Assembly: GCF_051622035.1 (NCBI RefSeq)
Contig: NC_135358.1
Location: 19,068,501 to 19,132,500, forward strand
DNA: 64,000 nucleotides
Direction of reading: 5' to 3'
From: Arctopsyche grandis
Lineage: Eukaryota > Arthropoda > Insecta > Trichoptera > Hydropsychidae
Below the pieces are notes generated by a model that did no database searches, was not told the origin of the DNA, and saw nothing but the letters and a program-made list of their open reading frames with translations. Both the position numbers and the translations under genes were made by a program. Position 1 is the first letter of the stretch; every line of letters starts with the position of its first letter. Shown here one piece after another: positions 30,601 through 41,794 of the stretch.

Positions 30601-30865
30601 TTGAGTTAAAGACCGCAAAAGCCAAAAAATTGTAAAAACCGCGCATTTTTTTAAACGCTCTTATCTCGTTAACGATCACCAACCAACAAAAATCATTAAA
30701 ATCAAACTTAGTAAAGATTGGTTAGTCTCCGCGCTGGTAATTTTTTTGTTGCTCAGTGTTATTAAAATGACTAAATTACTATATTTTTTATTTTAGATGA
30801 TTCTCCACTTTTGGGTGCTAATAGTACTTTGCACGTATACTCCAGAAGTTCATTCCAAACAATAA
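27634..30865 (+). CDS. Golgin84: Golgin-84 (golgin A5), Golgi tethering protein
   Basis: A coiled-coil tether anchored in the Golgi membrane that works in retrograde intra-Golgi vesicle capture and Golgi stacking. Exons: 27634-28030, 28101-28268, 28347-28524, 28608-28886, 28969-29146, 29279-29376, 29482-29629, 29703-29778, 29857-30017, 30797-30865; 1752 nt, 583 residues. Seen: the conserved N-terminus MSWLSDLADRAEILLNKIDQ, a long heptad-rich coiled coil (about 180-500, e.g. RVRSLTQALVAKQAALE), the conserved C-terminal block WDSGLSRRVKKAYSSLD, FLRRNPVARIF, and a membrane segment near residues 551-577 (IFIISYMMILHFWVLIVL) split by the last intron. The protein is shorter than the human one (731). 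Intron 9 (30018-30796) carries a 700-bp palindromic transposon; the acceptor lies 38 bp beyond it. The start is chosen because it matches the family N-terminus. RalBP1 begins 326 bp downstream on the same strand. Confidence 0.95.
30059..30758. mobile_element. 700-bp near-perfect palindrome, CACTG-ended, inside golgin-84 intron
   Basis: Starts CACTGAGCAACAAAAAA and ends TTTTTTTGTTGCTCAGTG, flanked by TTA on both sides (30056-30058, 30759-30761). The arms meet around TGCGTT/AACGCA at about 30415/30430, with a spacer of about 14 bp. Arms are nearly identical apart from two short deletions in the right arm. Each arm matches the first 300 bp of the element at 12298, so this copy is an inverted duplication of one half of that family. 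Probably non-autonomous EnSpm/CACTA-like (inference from ends and 3-bp duplication). Confidence 0.85.
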
Positions 30866-30961
30866 TTTGACAATGGCGCAGTATTCTAAATATGTATTGT
30901 AATTAGGGCGAAATTGTATATTCTAACATGATGTAATTTTTTATGTAAATTTAAAATTGTT

Positions 30962-30967
30962 ATTAAA
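30962..30967 (+). promoter_or_regulatory. possible polyadenylation signal of golgin-84
   Basis: ATTAAA 97 bp after the golgin-84 stop codon, within the short gap before RalBP1. A common variant signal, not confirmed by other evidence. Confidence 0.3.
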
Positions 30968-31191
30968 TGTATTATGTAAGGAAAAGATTGAAATTTATTT
31001 CCCAAGTAACTAAATATCCAAGAAAAACCGAAATACCTAATATAAAATCGTCAAAATAAGCTGCAGAGATTAGGGTGGTTGGTAGCGCTGAGAGTACTAA
31101 TAACATTCAGGTTGTCGGCCATGATTGTGCAGCTGTCACTTTGACAGTGGGCTGGACAGCGAGCGTTCTATCAGCTCACGGGTACGTTGGG

Positions 31192-33526
31192 ATGGAGTTC
31201 GACAACGAGGATGGATTTCCAGGACTATACCACGGCGAGCCAGGAAAAAGAAACAATGATAGTGACTGTAATATCCTTTTCAATACCCACATATGTATTA
31301 TTTAAAAAAGCCATTTGTTCATTCCTACTTCCGCGCTATCGAATGAATGTCGGTGATTTCGTTTAATTTACAAAGTAAACATTGATTAGCATGCGAAATT
31401 TATATTTTAATCCCTATTTTATTATTTAGTTTTAATTAACCTAAGATAACTTATAAGCTTGCTTACTAATGAGTTTAACCCATGCGTCTTTTATTATGTA
31501 TTAGACAGCGACGATGGTGAGAAACCAAGTAAAAAAGACCTTTTGATTGGACGTAGGAAAGATAAGAAGGAATCAAAAAAAGATAGAGGCTACGCTGCTT
31601 TGGAGGGTGAAAGCTCGCCAGAAGAAGAAACTGAAACCAAGTAAATGCTTCAAATAATGATTGTGAATTGATTTAGCTCATATACAAAATAATTGCATTT
31701 TGATTGTGTTTTAAAATTGCTTGATTACAATTGTAATTTTAAATTGCAGAAGCCCCTCAAAATCAAAAAAGAGTAAAACGTTCAAATTTCCTTCTAAAAG
31801 TAAGGAGAAAAGAGAAAAATCACGAGACAAGGAAAAGGTTGGCGAAAAGGAGTTAAAAGAAAAGGAGAAGGAACAACTTGAAAAAGAGAAAAAAAAAGAA
31901 AAATTGAAAAAGGAAAAGGAGAAGCGCGACAAAGTTAAGGAAAAGGTAATTTTTTTTTCAAGAAAATTGTTTTATTTATATTACATATTAAAATTTCGTT
32001 TGATACTTCATTACAGGAAAGAGAAGAAAAAAATAAAAACAAGGAACTAAAAGACAAAGAAAAGCTCAAGGATAAAGACAAAGACAAAAAAGAAAAGAAA
32101 TCTAGTAAATTGCAACCAGCAATTGCTGTTGGAGTACCCTTTGAAGAAATATTTACACTCGGAAGTAAAATCAATTAAAATTTTTATACAATTCTTCATG
32201 CATTATCTTTTCGTATTAATTTATTATAACATTGCCAAATTCCAGTTACTCAACCTATATTTGGTGTACCCCTTGGGCTAGCCGTCGAGAGGTCTCGATG
32301 TCATGATGATACAAATTTACCATTAGTTATTAGAGATTGTATCGATTATCTCCAGGTTAGTTTTTACAAACTTTTTATTATTTACTTTTTAATGTTGTGT
32401 TATTTATATTCACGAAAAGTATGACAAGAGTAGTGGATATAGTGGAGAGAAGGAAAAGATTGAAATGCTAGAACATAGCTAGAAGAATGGACAAAAGAAG
32501 TGCTAGAATGGTACTCGAGAGAATGTAAAAGAGTAAAAGGAATATGAGTAGACGATATTAGAATAATGTGTGGGGTGAGATGAGAGTTGCACAAAACAGA
32601 GACAAATGGAAGCGTGTTGGATAGGCCTTCATCCAGCAGCGGATGGTGAATGCCTGTAAATGATGATATAATTCAAACTTATTAATTTTTAGGAACATGG
32701 CCTTCAATCGGAATTATTATATCGAGCAGAACCCCCAAAGCCAAAAATGCAAACACTTAAGCAACAATATACTGATAGAGAACTAATTTCCGATTCGGAG
32801 TACGATATACCAACAGCATGTGGTTTACTCAAATTATTTATATCGTGAGTATTTTCATTTCGCACTAATTTTACGCTATTCTGTGTGTGTGTGTCCCAAC
32901 GTTAGCCAAACATAATAATGAATCGATAAAAAGCCTAAACTTTGTATAAATTCATTCGGAATCGAACCTGCGTACCCTCGCGCGAACACAAATATCCGAA
33001 GCCAATGTCGAATTTTCAATTGGCCTTTTTTTAAAACATTAATTTAAATTTTTTCTTTCTCGCCATCTAAAAATACGTAATAATAATTTTATTTAGCGAG
33101 GTTTTGAACCATTTTTTGGTTTTCATATTAAACAATTAAATATATATTTTTTAATTAAAATTAATTATATTTTAACGATATTTGAAAAATAAAATGAAAT
33201 TGAGATTGCGGAACAGTACACCACGACGGCTGAAAGAGGAAGCGTTCTGAATTTAATTTATAATATTCAAGGTTGCGAGATCAATGACCGGGGTTTGCTG
33301 ATACATAATTGTAGGTATTAGGTTTTGTAAACTAAACATACAAAGCTTATGCTTTTTCCTTATGAGCTTTTTTCATATTATCCGATTGCCGATTCCGATT
33401 CCGACTTCGATTTTGACTTTGGGTTTTATAATTGTATTATTATTTTTTATTGGATAATTTAATTGACATAACCTATGCGAAGATATTTCATCCGGCTTAC
33501 CACTTAGATATACATATGTATATATG

Positions 33527-33567
<41 letters not shown>

Positions 33568-35747
33568 GGGAGCGATTTATTATATGTTTATATACATATA
33601 CATATGTATGTATTATTAATTATTATCGTACATCGATTTCGATTCCTTTTTCAGTTCCAATTCCCAATTTTTGTTTAAGTTCCGAATCCCGATTTCTGTT
33701 TCACTTCCGATTTCCGATCCCTGTTTCAGTTCCAATACCCTATTTCTGTTTCAGTTCTGATTCCGATTAATTATTACTATTCGTATTGTAACTTTATTAA
33801 ATCATGTATCACTTTGTTTCCGAAACCACCTGTTGAAATTTTAACGGGCATAACACTAGTATATATATATAACGTTAACTATTCCATATCCAATGGTTAT
33901 TTTTTATTTAGTGAATTACCAGAACCTGTGTTGACTACTGAGTTGTGCTCTACATTTGAAGACATGGCAAAGCAACCCACGCCAACATTGGGACCGCTCG
34001 TTGCACAATTACCGACGAGTAATCGAGCACTTTTAGGTTGGCTTATTACACATTTCACCAGTGTTCTATCTCATGAAAAGGTATAGATAGCCAAATTATG
34101 ATTATTAGAACTTCATTTCACTGCGATAAATTAAATTTATACATTTATTACAGACAAACAAGTTAAATATACAAACTCTGGGTACTTTGCTTGGTCCTAC
34201 ACTAGACATGTCGACTAATCTGCTCTCTACTTTTATCAGCAATTCTAAAACCTTGTTCCCCGACATTATTTTATCTAGGTGAGTCTCTTTACAAATGTAC
34301 TTTTGAAAAAGTTCAAGTTATATTTAAAATTTCTGGTATATATATATTATTACTTTTGAGCCCGTACTTGAGTTGTTTATTTACTGAGCTAAAATAGATT
34401 CAACGTTAACAAGATAAGAACACGAAATGATTTTTTTCTGTGACTGTTGCGCATTAGCTGTTGTGTGCCATCAGGTATAACTTATGTTGCATATTTAAAA
34501 TATAAAACTTTGTTAAAAAGCATTATGTTCAGTTCAGATCATTTTAAATTGAAGAATAATAATAAATCAAGTACCGGGTGTTTCTCTATGGTTTTCAACA
34601 GGTTGGAAAATAGACGCAAACCATATATGTACAGTTTAAAATTAGTAATTTATTCATCTGCAGTAGTTTCTGTAAATATTATTCTATATGATATGCTTTT
34701 TATACAGATATGTACCTCCTTTAACATCAACTGCAAGACTTCCTGAAAACGTTGACGATATTAAAAAAGAACTGCGCAAACAAGAATCTCTATTAAGTCA
34801 AATCCATGCTGAAATGCATGCAGGTTCTGTCTGTAAAAAAAGAGAAGAACAATTATGGGAAGGGCAGAGAATTGTAACCCAATTGAAGGTAAATATTTTA
34901 TATGTACATATATTTGCATTTTATATATATACGTAGATATTTCATCGGAAAGTCTCTGACGAGTCTAAAATTTTCATGAATATTTCAGCGCAAACTCAGA
35001 TCTGTCCAAAAATCTTTTGATGTTCCTAATGTCGCCCAGACACAATTGTCAATCGATGAAAAACAAAGTGAAAACATTGAAAAAACATCACAAAATGAAA
35101 CTGCTATTCAGTCTACGTCTAATTCAAGTGAAGACATAGTTCAGCAGCCCGCAAAGATTCCCACTACAAGCATACCTCAAAATGAATCCAAAGCGCCATT
35201 TTTGGACAAAGCTACCAACGATACCGAAACTGACGGAAAAATTAGTTTTCCTACTGGAAGTTTCGAGGATAATTTCGAAAATTTCGATGAAATAACAGAA
35301 TCCATAACAACCAATTCCAATAAAAACGATATGACCGATTCCATGTATTCCACCAGTTCCGAAACGGCGCAAATTAAAGACGAAAAACCTACGCTGTCAG
35401 AAGAGGAATTGCAACTGATGAGATCACAGCTTGAGCATGCCGAATATTTACAATTGAAGTCAATACTTCAAGCGAAAATAAATTCTGAAAGGTTTGAAAT
35501 CGTCAAACTGAGAAGTCACATGGCTATCAAAAATAAGCAAGAGAACAACGTAATACAAATGCAGAACGCGAAGGATGTCGCTAATGTGCAAAATTATACA
35601 GATAGCGAAATAGAAGAACGGCATAGGTTGCTAAAAGAAAATATGCTGTTGGAGCAGAAACGTTTATCTCTGGCTAATCAGATATTTCAAGAACGAATGT
35701 CATGTGTTCAATTAAAAATACAAATTGCTATGAATGAAATTCTCTAA
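31192..35747 (+). CDS. Rlip: RalBP1 / Rlip, Ral effector with RhoGAP domain
   Basis: Couples Ral GTPases to Rac/Cdc42 inactivation and to endocytosis. Exons: 31192-31267, 31505-31640, 31750-31945, 32017-32164, 32246-32355, 32693-32844, 33912-34080, 34154-34278, 34708-34888, 34989-35747; 2052 nt, 683 residues. Seen: the N-terminal block KDRGYAALEGESSPEEE, a Lys/Glu-rich stretch (about 85-170), a RhoGAP domain (about 190-375) with FGVPL, LPLVIRDCIDYL, the arginine-finger position in LLYRAEP, TNKLNIQTLGTLLGPTL, then the Ral-binding coiled coil (DDIKKELRKQESLLSQIHAEM, given in part; about 385-435) and a long acidic/coiled C-terminal exon. The usual GIYRVSG is altered to LLYRAEP, though the arginine is kept. 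The start codon follows family practice (MEFDNEDGFPGLY). Intron 5 holds a LINE fragment, intron 6 repeats and a minisatellite. ChaC2 converges from the other strand 409 bp beyond the stop. Confidence 0.93.
32408..32668 (+). mobile_element. RTE-like LINE 3' fragment in RalBP1 intron 5
   Basis: Matches the 3' end of the copy at 7378 (GTGGATATAGTGGAGAG, AGAAGTGCTAGAATGGTAC, AAGCGTGTTGGATAGGCC, CATCCAGCAGCGGATGG) and ends in GATGAT, 24 bp before the exon 6 acceptor. Same strand as the gene. Confidence 0.7.
32945..33015 (-). mobile_element. tRNA-like remnant (SINE or pseudo-tRNA)
   Basis: On the minus strand GGTTCGATTCC (32970-32960) is a perfect B box and TGGCTTCGGAT about 40 bp before it is a weak A box. 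No cloverleaf could be drawn convincingly. Lies in intron 6 of RalBP1. Confidence 0.35.
33533..33564. repeat. (TA)n microsatellite
   Basis: About 32 bp of pure TA in RalBP1 intron 6. Confidence 0.9.
33640..33770. repeat. degenerate minisatellite, TTTCTGTTTCAGTTCCGAT words
   Basis: Four to five imperfect units of about 27-30 bp built from TTTCTGTTTCA and (G/A)TTCCGATTCCC; a shorter cluster of GATTCCGATTCC lies at 33385-33415. In RalBP1 intron 6. Confidence 0.65.
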
Positions 35748-35797
35748 TAATGTTCGCAAAACTATAAAAAAAACCTATCGTAAATATTTTCACTGTT

Positions 35798-35803
35798 AAT
35801 AAA
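35798..35803 (+). promoter_or_regulatory. polyadenylation signal of RalBP1
   Basis: AATAAA 51 bp after the RalBP1 stop codon. Confidence 0.55.
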
Positions 35804-36156
35804 TAATGCATATTATATTTTGTGATGATACAAATACATGTTCTTATATATTGACAAGTTGATATATGTATATCAATTCTTCAAATTTTAAATTTTATGT
35901 AAAACTCATGTCAAAATCGATTGATTGTTCATAAATTTATATTTATTATCGAAAAATTTTAGCATAAATTGATTTATTATTTTAAATACATATCTTTACA
36001 TAAGCATTAAGTATTGTTTTACTTATTTAATTTTTCTATTGCTATATTGAAAATTGACTAATTAAAACTAATTTTAATATCACAAAGCTTTCATATTGCG
36101 TGCATAATTAATTGTCCAAAATAAGTCACGAAACGGAATACTGAATAAAAATTTTG

Positions 36157-36928
36157 CTAATTTATCAAATCTTGATCTAGATTTTGAACAGCCTTTTCCA
36201 GATCAAATAGATGACTGTCTATAATGCTGGGAGCAATTGATCTCATTGCTGCTGCAAGTCGATAAACATATTCTTTATTTGTTCCACTCGGACCAGAGCA
36301 AGATACAATTTGCTTGGCGATCGTCTCAATATCTGCTTCACCTATTAAAATCACATGTCAAATTTTAAATAGTTATCTTTAGTTATATTTTACTGAACGT
36401 CAAACAAATCATTTGTACCAGCAAACGAGACATTGTCAGGCGTAGCGACATATATTATTAACTCAAACGGGTGTAAATCTGAATCTAGATTTGGATAGAA
36501 TTTAACAGACGTTTTGGTGTATCCGTTTTTTTCTCTGAAATCTAAGTGATTTGAAACAACTTCGATATCTTCTTCACAAATTTCATATGCTGTACCCCAA
36601 ACTGTATCGTTTTCATCACCTGGTATCAGGGTAACGACACGACCTGGCTGAAAAATACATTAAGTCATATAAATTTTTTAAATCAAAATACGTTTTATTG
36701 AAAAATAAACGCAAAGTATGTCATATGAATAGCATTTTGTATGATTAATTAGCATATCTATTGTGACATGCTTGTGATGTACCTAAGTACAACCTTGTGA
36801 GGAAGTCCACGGTGGTCGATACTATGCTGATAGAAACGGCGAACATATCCACGGATGTGTCCCACAACTTGTCTTTTTATCGGAAAATCCACTTTCCATA
36901 TTAATGATCCATACCCAAAAATCCACAT
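36157..36928 (-). CDS. CHAC2: ChaC2-type glutathione-specific gamma-glutamylcyclotransferase
   Basis: Cleaves glutathione to 5-oxoproline and Cys-Gly in the cytosol. Exons on the minus strand: 36928-36794, 36647-36419, 36341-36157; 549 nt, 182 residues, against 184 in human ChaC2. Seen: the N-terminal substrate-binding loop [16 protein letters not shown] (residues 1-16), HRGLPHKPGRVVTL across the first junction, WGTAYEI, the catalytic glutamate in LDFREKNGY (Glu84), and [19 protein letters not shown] near the C-terminus. The start is fixed because ChaC2 proteins begin exactly at MW(V/I)FGYGSLIWK. All splice sites are GT-AG and phases agree. The gene is convergent with RalBP1, so their 3' UTRs share at most 409 bp. 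ChaC2 rather than ChaC1 because there is no N-terminal extension. Confidence 0.96.
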
Positions 36929-36974
36929 GTCTGATTTTTAATTTAAAATATAGTTCTGTCTAATGCCAGTAAAC

Positions 36975-37498
36975 AATTAATAAATTGTAATAAAAGTTAT
37001 ATAGTTAAAAATTTTAAATCTCTGGGGTTTTTTGACAGTCAAGTGGTGAATTATTACAATTTTAATTAATGACAAGATTCAAAAAGACTAACGGTTGTGT
37101 AAAGTCTAGTTTTAAGTATGAAATCGCAGGATCAACAATGACAGTTCGCAGACATCCGAATGTAGTGTTACCAGTAAGGAAGCCATGTCGTTAATTGCCA
37201 GTAGAAAAATATAAATAAGTGAATTTTGTCATTACATTCGGTAATTGAATTATAACGCACATTGCGATCGCCCAAAATGCCGTAGAAATCGCGAATACGG
37301 AATATTTGGCACTCGAGTTCTCGTTAGTATGATGGACTTTTTGGCTGCCAGATGTTCCCTTATAGAGATTTTAGTGACTTTTGAGCGAGCGCTTTGTGGG
37401 CAATAATAATCACCGAACCTTTACATTCATACCTAGGTAAGGGCGAAATCACACAGGGAAGAATTGCACGTCGTGTGCTTGGCTCCCCGCTGTGGGGG
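36975..37498. other. 5' flank of ChaC2
   Basis: No coding sequence. The ChaC2 promoter should lie here; I see no unambiguous TATA or initiator. Confidence 0.35.
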
Positions 37499-37600
37499 TT
37501 CTCCTACATTTCTTCAAATATGGATACACCGTTATCGATCACTGTCAAGCAAGGTTAAATACAAGGATAACATTTTACCGAAAACACTCCAGGGGGTGAT
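37499..37600 (+). repeat. dispersed repeat family R1, copy 5
   Basis: TTCTCCTACATTTCTTCAAA at the start, CCGTTATCGATCACTGTCAA, and GAAAACACTCCAGGGGGTGA at the end. Confidence 0.7.
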
Positions 37601-38382
37601 TTTGGAACGGTGTGTGCTGGGCGTGTCTTGAATATGCGCTGGGCATTTCACATTTTTTTCGCATATTTAAAAGCATCTAAAAAACCATGTGCCACGTTCA
37701 TTGTTGTGTGCTTTCGCTCTAAGATACAGTAAGTACAATTGTGGATTACGGAGTTGTTGGCTACTTGAATTTTAATTCAAAAAAATAAGAACCCTATGGA
37801 ACCAATTATTTTATCGACGGTGTTCCTGTTCATTACTGACTGATATCAATAAATTAATTTAATAAATAAATTGGTGTTGGATTTAATTAAATAAGAGGAA
37901 AAGTCTTGTAAACAACGACTATATTGTTTCCCCTGTTTAAAAATGGATAAATTCATTGATCATTTCATCTTAAAATTTTATTTCTGTTAGTGTAATCATT
38001 TCATAAATTAAAGTTTCCACTAAAAATATAACCTTTGATTTTCAATTGTTTTTATACTGTTTCAAAAAAAAATTATATGACTAAAAATAAATTTTTATCA
38101 ATAAAATCTATTGAATAGAAAAAATATACATATTTCAATCATTTTCGTTTACATTTCAAAGACTTCACGTCTAGAGAAAATCGTTAATAGATAATTGGGT
38201 TATCGATTGAAAGGTTTCCGATACAATATCAACAGCAATTAAGTGACGCATATTCGTATATGTAGGGCACAATTTATTTGTTTGCATACATATGTACATA
38301 TGTATGTATTTACAGTGGCGTGCCCAATATTTAGGTTTGGAAGAAGGCAGGCCCCGGTCCAGCTTTCTTGCAATTTTTTTTT
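37601..38382. other. gene-free stretch
   Basis: AT-rich, no gene. CAGTGGCGTGCCCAATA at 38313 looks like a hAT-type end without a clear partner. Confidence 0.35.
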
Positions 38383-38471
38383 GCCGCCCCTTATTTATTA
38401 TTATTTAAAAAAAAATTATTTCTAAATCAAATTTTGTAGGTATTTTTGAAAAATTAAAAAAATATTTAAAA

Positions 38472-39235
38472 CCATCTACAGCCACTCACCATCCACTGCT
38501 GGATGAAGGCCTCGTCTCTGGTTTGCGCAACTCTCATCCATCTCACCTAACACATTTTCCTAATTTCATCTAACCATCTTCCCCGTGGTCTTCATTTTAC
38601 CCTTTTGCATTCTCTCGGGTACCATTCTAGCACTTTTTTTGTCAATCTTTCGTCCATTCTTCTAGCCACGTAGCCCGTCCATTGTTTATTTCTTCTTCTT
38701 TACTGCCGGACATGTATATTTGACATAAATATAAATAATTATTTACTACTTCTACTAGTTTATCACCTAAATGAAATGCACATACAATAACTATTGAACA
38801 TAAATTTGGTCTTATCTACGTTAATTTTGAATCCTACTTTCCTATTTTCTCTGTCCAGCTGTGTTAGTCTGTTAAGGGGGAAAACACACAGTATGTGACG
38901 TCACGTCCTTCTTTTTTTTGCTTTAGCTTCCCGTTGGGACCGTGTTAACAATGGGTGTTCTCCAAACCGAATTTGAGTGCACTTGCACGTGCAGAATGCA
39001 TATGTCATATATGTATATTGGGAGGTCAACCGACAAGTTTCTCCTACATTTCTTTAAATATGGGATTCACCATGTCGATCACTGCCAATAAAGATGAAAG
39101 TCTGAAAACCGAAGATGACTCAAAAAGAGACCGTTGGTTTTTAGTCCAACTGTATCTCATTTCAAGTTCCTGAAAACTCTCTCAAGTACCGCATTGAATA
39201 ATTTGGGCGAGATGGCGTCTCCCTATCTTGCTCAT
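38472..39235 (-). mobile_element. RTE-like LINE fragments, reverse strand
   Basis: Three blocks in the order expected for a reverse transcriptase on the minus strand: 39235-39115 (recalling the QGD..SP.LFN motif; decayed), 38872-38740 (KVGFKINVDKTKFM), and 38690-38472 (C-terminal tail, LEWYPRE, AQTRDE). The only place in the window with core polymerase motifs of this family. Degenerate, with the R1 copy inserted at 39031. Confidence 0.55.
39031..39105 (+). repeat. dispersed repeat family R1, copy 6 (partial)
   Basis: CGACAAGTTTCTCCTACATT, ATATGGGATTCACC and TCGATCACTG; the CTCCAGGGGGTG end is missing. Confidence 0.6.
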
Positions 39236-39787
39236 TTTCATATGATAATATTATAAATAAGAATTTTAATTTTTTAAAAATACCTATAAAATTTGATGTT
39301 ATAAAATTATGTTTTAAAATAATAATAAATAAGGGGCGGCAAAAATATATATTGAAGGGTCACCCAACATCTTAAGTATTTGCGGAGCGTTACAAATGTG
39401 CAACACATTTGTGTTTTATAATTTTTTATTTGTTGACATTAATTTCTTTTTTCTTTACGTCAATTTTTGTTGCCCTCGAACCTGCCGCCCCTGGGGAAAT
39501 GCCCAGTTTTTCACCCCCTAGATCTGGGCCTGGAAGAGGACAGGAGGGGTAAATTGAATGGTTTTGTTTTCAAATTCAATCAAATTTGTTAAATGGTTAT
39601 ACAAATCAATTCAAATAATGAATTTTATAAAAACTTGTACTATCTTTCTATTTATTTTGTTTGGGGGCAAAATATGTAGTAAGTTTGTATATATATATTT
39701 ATATATATACATATACAATGGTCCAAATTTAAACTTAAATAAATAAATCATATATGTATATCCACATACTTATTTAATAATTTAGGA

Positions 39788-40556
39788 AACGGGCATTGGC
39801 GTAACTAGAAAATTTGGGCCCACATGCAAATGTTAGCAAAAAGCCCCCCTTTTAGTATTTTTTTTATAAAAATTAAATTGATAATTTTTTTTCCTCACCT
39901 TCAAAGTCGCAAATTCTGCAATTACATCTTTCAAAGACACTTTAGAAGCATCTTCATGTTAAATTGATAGTAGTGCTAATTCACTGAGTCTGGGTTGATT
40001 CATCAAATTTCTTTTGTAGTCTTTTATTAATTTAGTAGAAAAGGAATTCAAACATTATGTTTGAAAAAAAAACACAAGTAAATAAGGTTATCGAATATTT
40101 TATTTAAGATTAAATAACTATCCGAAAATCTTAAACGATATCAAATGCGAAAACGTCTCTCTGGCGTTTCTAAAAGAAAACTGAAGATTCATAATATATG
40201 TACGTACAAATGAAACGAAAATATCTTATTAACCATTGTTTCTTATTTTTTATTATAACATTACAGACAAATATTATAACTGTACCATAACGGAAAACTA
40301 TTACATGTCATGAGAAGGAGTACAACATCGTGAAAATTTGACATGCAATATGTTGCGTATCAAATTTGGAGTATATACTTTTAACTAGTGCTTCTTATTA
40401 ATAATATGAATAATTTTAAGAAAACTTTATTTTAAGATTTAAGATTTTTATTTGTTAAATGTCTAGTATTTTTATTTAAAATCCTTTTGGGCCCATAAAG
40501 TGGGCCGCATGCACCGAATGTCCGTGCGGCATAATAGTTACGCGCCTGGCACCAGG
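39788..40556. mobile_element. non-autonomous DNA element, GGCGTAACTAG ends
   Basis: TTGGCGTAACTAG with GGGCCC close behind at the left (39789) faces AGTTACGCGCC preceded by GGGCCCATAAAGTGGGCC at the right (to about 40556). GTGGCGTAACTAG-like termini are common on hAT-type MITEs. No ORF. The right part is decayed and the target duplication is not clear. Confidence 0.45.
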
Positions 40557-40783
40557 GCATTAAGAAAATATTTTTTGCATAATACTACATATTTCAAAAG
40601 AGTCAAAGTTTAGTGGTGCATAAAAAACAGATCATTTTTTTAATATAAATTATGTTATTTTGACATTAATATTTTATACTGATTACGGTATTAAATCCGA
40701 CTCAAACTGGAAAGTGCACGCGTTCGAATTTTGATGCTTTTATTTTGACTAGTTCTAATCAATAAATTGATATATTATATTAT

Positions 40784-40987
40784 ACTGGTTTTTATATCCG
40801 GCTTCACTCGGTATTTGTAATATAAACAGCTTAAACATGGCGAATCTAATAGTAAATATTCATTTGTTTTTTTTATTAAATTTATTTGATTCGAAAAAAA
40901 TATATATCGAATCGTCATAGAAATTGTTTTGTTAACGAAGTTGCCAATCAAATATACAATTAAGTCTCTTTAGAAATTATATATTAA
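40784..40987 (-). mobile_element. Helitron-like element, family B, reverse copy
   Basis: Reverse complement of the copy at 48185-48392: CCGGCTTCACTCGGTATTTG at the left and AAGTCTCTTTAGAAATTATA at the right. A second partial copy follows at 41030-41160. Confidence 0.55.
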
Positions 40988-41011
40988 ATGTATTATATAT
41001 TATACCAGAAT

Positions 41012-41028
41012 CCCCCCCCCCCCCCCCC
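41012..41028. repeat. poly-C run (17 bp)
   Basis: Uninterrupted C tract between two partial copies of Helitron-like family B. Confidence 0.95.
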
Positions 41029-41029
41029 G

Positions 41030-41160
41030 GTGTTATTCGAATAAAAAAAAATCGAATCATCATAGAAACTTCGATTTGTTTTCGATGTTACCAACCAACA
41101 TTACATATTTATTTACATACTTACATACATACAAAGTCTCTTTCGAAATTATATATTAAA
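41030..41160 (-). mobile_element. Helitron-like family B, partial reverse copy
   Basis: AATCGAATCATCATAGAAAC and AAGTCTCTTTCGAAATTATA match the previous copy; the 3' end is missing. Confidence 0.5.
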
Positions 41161-41794
41161 GACTAAATATTGAATATAGTTAAGCAAATTTAAATGCTAA
41201 ATCAAATCGCAAGACCGTTATATAAAACTAATATCTACTGAATGTAATTACTAACAATGTTTCGCATAGTTGTTTATACATATATGACATTGCTCTCGTT
41301 TTAAGTAATTATGTAAATTTATTTCCGGAAATCAAATCGATCAATTCATCCAGTTGCAACTGGATAAATCATGCAATAAAGGTCAATAGAAAGATCCAGA
41401 TACGAAATCGACCCTCAACGTTGGTCAAAACCGCTTGTAGCTTATTATTTTGATAATAATTAAGAAAGTCAATAGGAATGTACAGCTCGCATAGAATATG
41501 TCCCAAATTTAAGCTAATAAATCCAAGAAACTCAATTTACTATTGGATATTTAATAGTAGACTTTTCCTTTATGTGATCGATTCTACTAAATTTTTTTTG
41601 AAACGAAATACCTTCTTTCGTCAATCAATTGTTTGAATGAAATATGAAGTGTGCAGCATTCAATTGACATGTAGTACGCTGCACATGTAGAAAATGCTTA
41701 TCCAATATGTAGGTGTTTATGTGATTCATCAAAGATAATGAAAATAAAACCATACAAAAACAAGCATCATCGGATTCAATTATATCTATATACA
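41161..41794. other. gene-free stretch
   Basis: AT-rich, no supported feature. Confidence 0.4.

Larger units (their letters stand above)
38383..39350. mobile_element. composite element with about 80-bp inverted ends around a LINE fragment
   Basis: Left end 38383-38463 (GCCGCCCCTTATTTATTATT, then GTAGGTATTTTTGAAAAATT) is the reverse complement of the right end 39263-39345 (AAAATACCTATAAAATTTGA, then AATAATAAATAAGGGGCGGC). Between them lie minus-strand reverse transcriptase pieces and one R1 repeat copy. Either a DNA element that was invaded, or two inverted copies of a short repeat. Confidence 0.6.

Noticed and set aside
30200-30682. Two frames of 84-98 codons with the same protein on opposite strands
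   Set aside because: They are the two arms of the transposon palindrome, not genes.
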